Source of the DNA: Buttiauxella sp. B2
GTDB lineage: Bacteria > Pseudomonadota > Gammaproteobacteria > Enterobacterales > Enterobacteriaceae
Length of the DNA stretch: 64,000 bases
Assembly (NCBI RefSeq): GCF_006376615.1
Contig: NZ_VEXQ01000011.1
Span: 1 to 64,000, forward strand
Direction: 5' to 3'
Under the pieces are notes generated by a model. The model was not told the DNA's origin, searched no databases, and was given only the letters and a program-made list of their open reading frames with translations. Position numbers and translations under genes: made by a program. Shown one piece after another: positions 17,408 through 24,220 of the stretch (the first letter of the stretch is position 1; each line of letters begins with the position of its first letter).

Positions 17408-18271
17408 TCAGAAGAAGAAATTCCAGACCGTACGGGCAACCGATACCACCGTGTCGCGCACAGCCTGAATAACGGTACGAACCGGGGTTGGTACAAACGG
17501 CAGGCTGAGCAAGGCATCCAGTACTGTACCTGCGGTTTCACCAAAATCGTCACGGGCTTTTTTATTCACCTCATCGGTACGAAAGGGATGCTGGAGTTGC
17601 GCCACTACAGGGCTACTGGCCTCACGAGGAAGGCTGTAGATCATGCGTTCAACCATCACCCTGAGTCCCCACGTCATTCTGACGGACACAGCACAGACGG
17701 GGTTCACTGGCTGGAAAAGCTCATGCAGCAGGCCGATTTTGCGGCTGATATTTTGTTTCTGTTCAGTGGATAATTTATTGCCACTGCTTCCTGGTTCGAC
17801 TTTATCTGACTGACTAATAACAAACAGCACCTTATGCCAGTAAGCTTCTCCAATTACCTGACGGTAAAAATGTTCATCCACCGCCAACGCTCGGTCATCG
17901 GCCTTAATCAGCCACAGCACCAGGTCAAGCCGGGGAAGCTGTTGCCGGTACAGCGTGGCATATTCCGCATCACGACTTTCGCTTTCACCGACACCTGGTA
18001 AGTCCACAATAGTCATAAAGCGCTCGCCAACCTGCAAACGAAAGCGCAGGGGGGCACGGGTACAGGCCACCACATCGCTGACCGGCGATACCTCTCCGGC
18101 AAACAGGGCATTGCACAGACTGGATTTACCAGCCCCGGTTTTACCCATAATGCCGATCATTGGTTCATAGTGAGTAAGCTGGTTTATCTGCTGCAGAATG
18201 CGTTCAGATACCCACTGGGGCAGGCCAGAAAGCGAGTTCTGCAGGGACTGTTGTCCTTCACTTTTATTCAT
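17408..18271 (-). CDS. Dynamin-like/Era-type GTPase (YfjP/YeeP family)
   Basis: A 287-residue GTP-binding protein: G1 GKTGAGKS (43-50), G3 DLPGVG (90-95) and a variant G4 SQSDK (153-157). The C-terminal part is amphipathic (TVLDALLSLPFVPTPVRTVIQAV to WNFFF) and may touch membranes. It matches YfjP/YkfA of CP4 prophages, whose function is unknown. The neighbours yfjQ-type and alpA-type genes support the assignment. Confidence 0.87.
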   Translation of the reverse strand: MNKSEGQQSLQNSLSGLPQWVSERILQQINQLTHYEPMIGIMGKTGAGKSSLCNALFAGEVSPVSDVVACTRAPLRFRLQVGERFMTIVDLPGVGESESRDAEYATLYRQQLPRLDLVLWLIKADDRALAVDEHFYRQVIGEAYWHKVLFVISQSDKVEPGSSGNKLSTEQKQNISRKIGLLHELFQPVNPVCAVSVRMTWGLRVMVERMIYSLPREASSPVVAQLQHPFRTDEVNKKARDDFGETAGTVLDALLSLPFVPTPVRTVIQAVRDTVVSVARTVWNFFF

Positions 18272-18362
18272 AGCACTTTCTCAGACAGAAAAAGAAAATC
18301 CCCATTCCAGTGAAGGAGTGGGGACGGTTCGTAGAGATAATATCTGTCTGAAAATATTTGGA

Positions 18363-19103
18363 TTATTGCTTCCATATATCGTAAGGGAAGTTCACTGTAA
18401 AATCTCCTTCTTGTCTGACCACATAGTTTGAGTTTTCTTTGCGTATTGCAGCCATAAACAGATACCCGTCAGCAACTTTTGTTAGCGGAGCCCATGAGAG
18501 GTGCAACCGGTTTTTGTTTTTAAGATTTCTCTTCATGTAATCGTTAATGCCGCAATAAAAAAAATCTTCCTCTCTGACAAAACACAGCGAATTAATATCG
18601 AAGCAATAGTCATCGACAATTAACGACCTGAAATTAATTATAATTGATGTGTACGTTTCCTTCCTCAGGTAATCAGGGTACAGAACACAAGCATAATAAC
18701 CATTGTCACATGGCCTGTATATATCGAGCATTTTGTTTACTTTACTTTGAAATTGCTCTCTCATATCAGGCCATCGGTCTCTATCCGGCAATGTAAACTG
18801 AATTGAATCTTTGCTTATAACGGAATAAGAAATGTTTTTTATATTTTGATAAAAATGCCTAAAGAAAATTTCATCTTTAGATATTTTTGCCTCTACCTCC
18901 TTAAGTTCATACGCAAACAAGTTTAATAACTTAGTCTCCATTTCGCGTTTTAAATCATTTTGGAAAACCAAATAATCGAGAGCGGGTGATATTGAATCAA
19001 GCAAATCAGAAATAACTTTCGATCTTGATATTCCATAGCTTTTTGCATATCTGTCAATTGTATTAATTGTCAGTTCGCTATCTGAATTAAATGTTATTCT
19101 CAT
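18363..19103 (-). CDS. Ribbon-helix-helix N-terminal protein of unknown function
   Basis: A 246-residue AT-rich gene. The first 45 residues (MRITFNSDSELTINTIDRYAKSYGISRSKVISDLLD) fit an Arc/MetJ-type ribbon-helix-helix DNA-binding domain. The remaining 200 residues have no domain I know and include several aromatic beta-like segments. A perfect inverted repeat (19115-19142) starts 12 bases before the start codon, consistent with self-repression. The lower GC than its neighbours suggests separate acquisition. Confidence 0.65.
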   Translation of the reverse strand: MRITFNSDSELTINTIDRYAKSYGISRSKVISDLLDSISPALDYLVFQNDLKREMETKLLNLFAYELKEVEAKISKDEIFFRHFYQNIKNISYSVISKDSIQFTLPDRDRWPDMREQFQSKVNKMLDIYRPCDNGYYACVLYPDYLRKETYTSIIINFRSLIVDDYCFDINSLCFVREEDFFYCGINDYMKRNLKNKNRLHLSWAPLTKVADGYLFMAAIRKENSNYVVRQEGDFTVNFPYDIWKQ

Positions 19104-19114
19104 GGTGATGGTCC

Positions 19115-19142
19115 GTTATGCATTTTTAATTTTATGCATAAC
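19115..19142. promoter_or_regulatory. Perfect inverted repeat GTTATGCAT-N10-ATGCATAAC, candidate operator
   Basis: Two 9-base arms are separated by 10 AT-rich bases, ending 12 bases before the ATG of the ribbon-helix-helix gene (minus). The position fits an operator bound by that protein. Confidence 0.7.
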
Positions 19143-19601
19143 AATAACATAAGCCTCTCACTTTATGGTGATGTGAGTCACATTTTATCTGCAAGATACG
19201 GATAGCACTCCCCTATTCGTCGTCAACGCAGATCTGATAGAAGGAGTAGCCAGTGCATTATTTTTACGTCATCACCGGTTGCTATAGAGAAACAAGGGCC
19301 ATGATAAAAACTTAGCGGTGCTTACTGAAAAGTATCAGGCCAACGCATTCAGGAACTCGATAAAAAGTACTTCATCGGGTCCAGTCGCAAGGCATGTCGG
19401 CGATCAAAGAGAGACTGTTTGTCTTAAAATTGATAATTAAGGTTAATTGGTATTATAGGGAAGTAGATCTCAACGGAAACCAACTATCCCCCACCAGGGG
19501 ATGGCACATATTTGCCTGAAACGATTTCAACCTAAAGCCCCTCAGTGTCAGAAAAAAACAGTTCTTGCCGTTCCTTTGAACTCATCCAAAGGAACAGAAC
19601 A
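19143..19601. other. Divergent regulatory gap before the plus-strand island genes
   Basis: About 460 bases without a recognised gene between the divergent gene sets. A plausible sigma-70 promoter on plus is TTGATA with TTATAG 17 bases later (around 19428-19456). The frame could extend upstream to 19545, but no ribosome-binding site supports it. Some protein-like fragments near 19250-19390 suggest a decayed gene that I cannot identify. Confidence 0.4.
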
Positions 19602-20183
19602 ATGCAAAGACATTACCCACACTTCAAAAAAATCACACCCAATGATTTTCTCCTGAATATGATCAATCACCATCTTAATCAGATTCTAAACTGTCACTCC
19701 AAAATACTGGCGTTCCGAATGGATTTTGATTACCAGCGAGGTACTAACCGATTCATTCGTAATTCATCATTTGAGATACAGGATGACCTCCGGGAGTTAA
19801 CTCAGGCTGTAATGCAAATACCTCAACTCTGTGGTTGTTTCTGGGTGCTGGAATGGACAAAGACAAATACCATCCATGCTCATGCCATTTTTTATCTCAA
19901 TGGGCAGAAGCACCAGAAGTCATTTCCGTTTATTCAGCAAACGGGTGAATTGTGGTTGAAGATAACTAACAACGAAGGGAAATACGAGCGTTGCAAACCG
20001 AAGGAGTACTGCCGGGACAATATCAATAACGTCGTTGATTATGACAACGACGAAGACGTTAATAGCCTGAGACGTATTGTCAGCTATTTGACGAAAGAAT
20101 CTCAGAAGGACGGTTATCTGATTTGGGGATCTAATGAGGTCCCTGCACCTGCACGACAGGGCAGACCCAGAAGATCCAAATAA
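19602..20183 (+). CDS. Inovirus Gp2/YagK-like replication-initiator-related protein
   Basis: A 193-residue protein of the Gp2-like family found in P4-type islands (YagK, YfjJ relatives). It has LAFRMDFDYQRG, a FWVLEWTKTNTIHAHAIFYLNG core (HxH within a hydrophobic strand, like rolling-circle Rep HUH motifs) and a late IVSYLTKESQKDG with Tyr and Lys. Whether it still nicks DNA is unknown. The ATG at 19602 has AAAGGAAC at good spacing, better than the ATG at 19545. Confidence 0.7.
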   Translation: MQRHYPHFKKITPNDFLLNMINHHLNQILNCHSKILAFRMDFDYQRGTNRFIRNSSFEIQDDLRELTQAVMQIPQLCGCFWVLEWTKTNTIHAHAIFYLNGQKHQKSFPFIQQTGELWLKITNNEGKYERCKPKEYCRDNINNVVDYDNDEDVNSLRRIVSYLTKESQKDGYLIWGSNEVPAPARQGRPRRSK

Positions 20184-20288
20184 TCTAACGACGCTTTTTT
20201 TACAGCACCACCGGTACCTATGCCGGAGCGGACAGTAACAACAATCATCCCTGCTCCGGTTCCCCTTTAGCTACCGGAGAATCAAATA

Positions 20289-20498
20289 ATGACCATCAAA
20301 CCTTCCCTACTTGAAGACCAGTTCATCGATATGGTGTTTATCACACGCCTACTTGGGGTTAGTGATAAATGGATATACCGACTCATCAAGGAGGGGCTTT
20401 TTCCTAAACAGATAAAGCTGGGACGCAGCTCTCGCTGGTTGCAAAGTGAAGTGGAAGCCTGGCTTCAGGCCCGTATTGAAGAATCCCGCAAACAATAG
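20289..20498 (+). CDS. AlpA-family transcriptional regulator
   Basis: A 69-residue MerR-like winged helix: FITRLLGVSDKWIYRLIKEGLFPKQIKLG then SRWLQSEVEAWLQARI. AlpA of CP4-57 activates the prophage integrase and promotes excision, and P4 Vis is related. It is 105 bases after the Gp2-like gene. A ribosome-binding site (ACCGGAGA) precedes the ATG. Confidence 0.93.
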   Translation: MTIKPSLLEDQFIDMVFITRLLGVSDKWIYRLIKEGLFPKQIKLGRSSRWLQSEVEAWLQARIEESRKQ

Positions 20499-20604
20499 TA
20501 AGCCTTACTTCACCAAATAACATTCATCCTGGCCGTGCTTGCACTATCCGCTCTCTGCGGAGGCTTACGGCTGCCTGAAATTTAATAGTCAAGGAAAATC
20601 ACCT

Positions 20605-21138
20605 ATGAAAAACATCCCATTGCTTAACCATTACCAGGCTTGGCTCAATGATTTTACCCGCATCAATTTGTTCCATGGTTTGTGTCAGCAGGAAATAGAG
20701 CACTGGCACAAGCTGGCAATTACATCGTGCCGGTCGTCGGGTGGCATGGCATCGGTAATTGTAGTCCCACAGTATCTGTTAAAGGTCACTCAAACATCCC
20801 AGGAGGAAGAGTGTGCTGTTATCCCCCGACTGAACAAACGTACTGACTATTCTCTGTTACCGGGAGTGTTGCTCAGTGAATGTTACCGCCTTGGGAAAAG
20901 CAGACTGGCGGAACAATTACAGATGTTATTCCGGCTGCATACGCAACCGGGCTTTCGACAAACGCTGACACTACTCTGCTGGTGTGAACTGGTTGCAGGC
21001 CGGGATTTGGATGAATGGTATTCGCTGCACTTACCGCTTCCTGACACGCTGAAGCAATGGATGTCAGAAAAACAGAAATCTTATCGGGGTCTGAAGACAC
21101 TGACTGAAAATTATATTCGTACCACCAGGCCAATGTGA
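20605..21138 (+). CDS. P4-type island protein of unknown function
   Basis: A 177-residue protein beginning MKNIPLLNHYQAWLND, with AAGGAAA 8 bases before the ATG; an in-frame ATG at 20539 has no such site. It is rich in Trp, Leu and Cys, with no motif I can name. Its place between AlpA and a zinc-ribbon protein is shared by many CP4-type islands, which suggests a backbone gene rather than cargo. Confidence 0.6.
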   Translation: MKNIPLLNHYQAWLNDFTRINLFHGLCQQEIEHWHKLAITSCRSSGGMASVIVVPQYLLKVTQTSQEEECAVIPRLNKRTDYSLLPGVLLSECYRLGKSRLAEQLQMLFRLHTQPGFRQTLTLLCWCELVAGRDLDEWYSLHLPLPDTLKQWMSEKQKSYRGLKTLTENYIRTTRPM

Positions 21139-21148
21139 GGGCTGGTAA

Positions 21149-21529
21149 ATGCGAATACAAAAGTGTTATATCGCGCAACGCAGCACCGGCGAAATTGTGC
21201 CAGCCCGCCAGGTGAATATGACCGAAGGTGAAGAGTGGCGCTGCCATCATTGTCAGTGCCCATTGATATTCCACCTCCCCACCAGAACGTCACCGCCCTG
21301 GTTTGAACACGATATCCCACGGGGACAACCGATAGCCCTGTTGCAATGCCCCTGGCTGGCACCAGCAAGTGGGAAGTCTTCTGCCATACAGAAACTCCAG
21401 CAACTCGTGACACAGCTGCCTCCGGTCATTACGACCACCCGGTGGCGATGCACCATGTGTGGCCTGTCGTATGGTGGTGAGAAACGCTGCCCTCAATGTG
21501 GAAAAGGGATATATAGTCTGGAGGCATGA
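21149..21529 (+). CDS. Putative zinc-ribbon protein of P4-type islands
   Basis: A 126-residue protein. An N-terminal CHHCQC segment (31-36) and a C-terminal WRCTMCGL ... RCPQCGKG form CxxC pairs expected to bind zinc. Middle motifs are PPWFEHD and LLQCPWL. It begins 10 bases after the preceding stop, so it is probably cotranscribed. It resembles the zinc-ribbon proteins next to yfjI/alpA-type genes; function unknown. Confidence 0.7.
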   Translation: MRIQKCYIAQRSTGEIVPARQVNMTEGEEWRCHHCQCPLIFHLPTRTSPPWFEHDIPRGQPIALLQCPWLAPASGKSSAIQKLQQLVTQLPPVITTTRWRCTMCGLSYGGEKRCPQCGKGIYSLEA

Positions 21530-21865
21530 ATTTATTGATACGTATCAGTCACTCATGAGATTTGCCGGTGCAGCAGAACTTTATTATATGGGGAATATAA
21601 CTTTGGAGTAAAAATCAACCTCTTTTCGTCATTCGCCCCTTAGTGCTGGTGGATTGGTCATTAGTAGCCCATGACGGGTTGGTAATATTAATTAACCAAC
21701 TGATATATAAACAATATTATCTCAATACCACGCCCATATACGATTACGCATACACGAAAGCCTTAATGGCTGGTATTACCACCCTTTAAATCCTTTAAAC
21801 CCTTTAACGACCCACTACGGGTCAGGCTTTGCCCTACCCGTAATTTATTACCCAAGTAAAATTAT
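21530..21865. other. AT-rich gap with 9-bp iterated repeats
   Basis: No gene is seen. CCTTTAA recurs at 21783, 21792 and 21801 in exact 9-base steps (units CCTTTAAAT, CCTTTAAAC, CCTTTAACG). A hairpin-capable CCCACTACGGGT / ACCCGTAA stretch follows. The iterated units lie just before the Gp2/YfjJ-like gene and could bind a regulator or initiator protein. Confidence 0.45.
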
Positions 21866-22477
21866 ATGTTTGACAATATCTGTCTCGATAGACGGCATAC
21901 ACCATTCAACACCACATACCTGCCGCGTATTCTGCGCGTTATAGATAACGCGACAGCAGAGCACATACGCACGATGGCGGTACGGGTGGACCTGCGTCTT
22001 CCTGACGATATTCTCATTACACGACAAGGCCTGATATCTCGTTTCATTGAATCCCTTGATGCGAAGATTGCAGCACGCTACAGAAGTAAGCAGAGGCAAG
22101 GTAAACGAACATACCCGAGCCATCTTCGTGATCTCTGGGTTCGGGAGGTGGGTGAGATTAATCAGAAATCGCATTACCACATGGTGTTGTTCGTGAATAA
22201 CGATACGTTCAACGGACTGGGAAGTTACAAAGAAGACGGGACGGGCCTGGCGTCTTTGATACGAGAGGCCTGGTTGAGTGCTTTACAGTTTAGTCACCGC
22301 CCAGAGCACTGGACGCTAGCCCGCTTTCCCGATAATCCACTTTATTACCTGGATATTAACTCACCCGGTTACAGAGAGGTTTATGATCAACTGACGTTTC
22401 GGTTAAGTTATTTTGCGAAAGAACGCACCAAAGATTACAGCAGGGAGGAGCGGTCTTTTGGATGTAGCCAGTCGTGA
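21866..22477 (+). CDS. Inovirus Gp2 family protein (YfjJ-like)
   Basis: A 203-residue member of the Gp2/YfjJ family (DUF3296): MAVRVDLRLPDD, DLWVREVGEINQKSHYHMVLFVNND (HxH core), DNPLYYLDINSPGY and a C-terminal SYFAKERTKDY. In CP4-57 the homologue is YfjJ. The HxH and late Tyr recall relaxase/Rep proteins, so an initiator ancestry is likely. The downstream gap (22478-22733) holds a protein-like minus-strand frame (22542-22685) without a start codon, probably another relic. Confidence 0.8.
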   Translation: MFDNICLDRRHTPFNTTYLPRILRVIDNATAEHIRTMAVRVDLRLPDDILITRQGLISRFIESLDAKIAARYRSKQRQGKRTYPSHLRDLWVREVGEINQKSHYHMVLFVNNDTFNGLGSYKEDGTGLASLIREAWLSALQFSHRPEHWTLARFPDNPLYYLDINSPGYREVYDQLTFRLSYFAKERTKDYSREERSFGCSQS

Positions 22478-22733
22478 CAGCTGGCTGGAGTATGCCTGGG
22501 AATAGGTGGGAAAATCCATTTAGCAAAATAACAAACCCATTCTACATCAGCGAAAGAGCCTTGCATTTATGAGGCTCACTACGTTCCTGATACACACCAT
22601 AGAGTACTCCCACAAGCACCCTGCCATTACGTAGAATGAGTTTGTCCCCTTGATGTACTCCCGGCTGGTATACATAGACAAAACCCTATTCAAAGTAAGA
22701 TAATAAAATTTTATTAATCTTAACAGTGACTAT

Positions 22734-24164
22734 ATGGCTAAATTACCCGGTAAAACAACATACTCAGGTATCAGAAGAACTACTACCAGAAAATCAGGAT
22801 TCAAAAGCCATCCGGACAGCACTGGGGGTGAATATAAACGTGAGGAGGTAACTCCGTTTCTACTAGAAGCAGGCAAAACATTGACAGTGTGCTTTCGGTT
22901 CCCCGTTAGCGACGGACAGACATATGTTGGCTTTGGTGGCTTCTTCCAATGTGAAAATTTTGTTGAAATAGTTTTTCATAACTCCAACTCAGTAAAGAAT
23001 GAGTTTTCAAGGCGAACCTCAACTGATACGTCAAAATTTGGCTCAATGTGGAAACGTAATGGCATCTCAGAAAATGTAACTATTAGTTTTTATTCGAAAG
23101 TAGACACATACGTTGCTTTATATGGGTTGGAATGCGGTTTAATCTGGCATGATGCTTTCGATACAGCAATCGAAAATGATCAACTTGGATACCTCGATAA
23201 CATGTATTCAATTATGCCTGAAGCAGGTTTTTACACAAATGAGGGGGAGGTGATATTATCGTACGATGGCCATTTAAAACTGCACAATCACAATATTATT
23301 TTCCACCTTAAATCATGCAACCGCTGTGCTAGGTTTCTGCCCATTAATGTAAACGATGAACGAGAGCACTTATGTTTCTCGAACCATTGTGTCGCCAAGG
23401 CACCTTGCAGACATAAAGGGTTTGGTATAGTTACTGATGTTGATACTGGCGAGACAAAATTACTACATTTTGGATATCAACTTGAATGTCGTTTCTGTAA
23501 GAAATATTACGTAAATATGCCATTGAATTGGCAAAGGACGGCAGCGCAAATGAAGGAGGATGGTCAGCGGCGCAGAAATTTTGAATTACTAATTGCTGAA
23601 ATTTATCAACTATCACCACAGTTAAGCTATCGTGCAAAAACAGGTCGTGAATTACTAGATGACATATGGAATAGATTCAATGGTCATTGTTTTAATTGTA
23701 ATGATCCCTTAGAAAACAAACGAAAAATGCACCTTGATCATACACGCCCATTAGCTCTTTTATGGCCACTTGACGGAACTGCCACGGCTCTATGTGCAAC
23801 TTGCAATACTAGAAAACGTGACAGGCCACCATCACAATTCTATAATCCAGATCAGATCAGTCAGCTCTCGCAATTGACCGGTCTCTCTGTAGATGAACTC
23901 ATGGCTCCAGAGCCTAACCATGAAGTTATCACCGAAATACTCAATCGTTTAGATTGGTTGTACGAGGAGTTTCTAACAAAGCCTTCGTTACTCATGGAGC
24001 GTGACGGTAAAATTGCAGCTGAACTTGTTGTTAAGGCTTTGGATAAAGTATTGATACGCTCAAAAATAGTTAAATACAACTTTTCATTCGTTGATGAATA
24101 TAACCGTCGACGAGACAGACATATCACTTTCGATATCAATGAAAATACTGACATTATTGTTTAG
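22734..24164 (+). CDS. HNH endonuclease with zinc-binding Cys clusters, probable restriction enzyme
   Basis: A 476-residue protein. The C-terminal half has a typical HNH nuclease: C319-x2-C322, the H333-x-D335-H336 signature (MHLDHTRPL), C354-x2-C357 and Asn358. A middle region (195-255) holds further cysteines (CNRC, LCFSNHC, APCRHKG, CRFC) that look like one or two zinc fingers, a likely DNA-reading part. The first 190 residues look beta-rich and match nothing I know. It converges on a DNA methyltransferase gene 56 bases away, so it is most likely the nuclease of a restriction-modification pair. The recognition site is unknown. The DNA is AT-rich compared with the core genes. Confidence 0.8.
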   Translation: MAKLPGKTTYSGIRRTTTRKSGFKSHPDSTGGEYKREEVTPFLLEAGKTLTVCFRFPVSDGQTYVGFGGFFQCENFVEIVFHNSNSVKNEFSRRTSTDTSKFGSMWKRNGISENVTISFYSKVDTYVALYGLECGLIWHDAFDTAIENDQLGYLDNMYSIMPEAGFYTNEGEVILSYDGHLKLHNHNIIFHLKSCNRCARFLPINVNDEREHLCFSNHCVAKAPCRHKGFGIVTDVDTGETKLLHFGYQLECRFCKKYYVNMPLNWQRTAAQMKEDGQRRRNFELLIAEIYQLSPQLSYRAKTGRELLDDIWNRFNGHCFNCNDPLENKRKMHLDHTRPLALLWPLDGTATALCATCNTRKRDRPPSQFYNPDQISQLSQLTGLSVDELMAPEPNHEVITEILNRLDWLYEEFLTKPSLLMERDGKIAAELVVKALDKVLIRSKIVKYNFSFVDEYNRRRDRHITFDINENTDIIV

Positions 24165-24175
24165 CACATAAAAAA

Positions 24176-24199
24176 AGGGCAGATGCTATTTCTGCCCTT
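24176..24199. terminator. Bidirectional terminator between the convergent restriction and methylase genes
   Basis: Stem AAGGGCAGA/TCTGCCCTT, preceded by seven A and followed by T-rich sequence. It lies 12 bases past the HNH stop and about 20 bases from the methylase stop. Confidence 0.85.
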
Positions 24200-24220
24200 A
24201 CTCTGTCAAAAGCCAGTCGA

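Noticed and set aside
19602-22477. Inovirus prophage, because of two Gp2-type proteins
   Set aside because: No coat, adsorption or Zot-like genes are present. The two proteins belong to the family found in P4/CP4-type islands.
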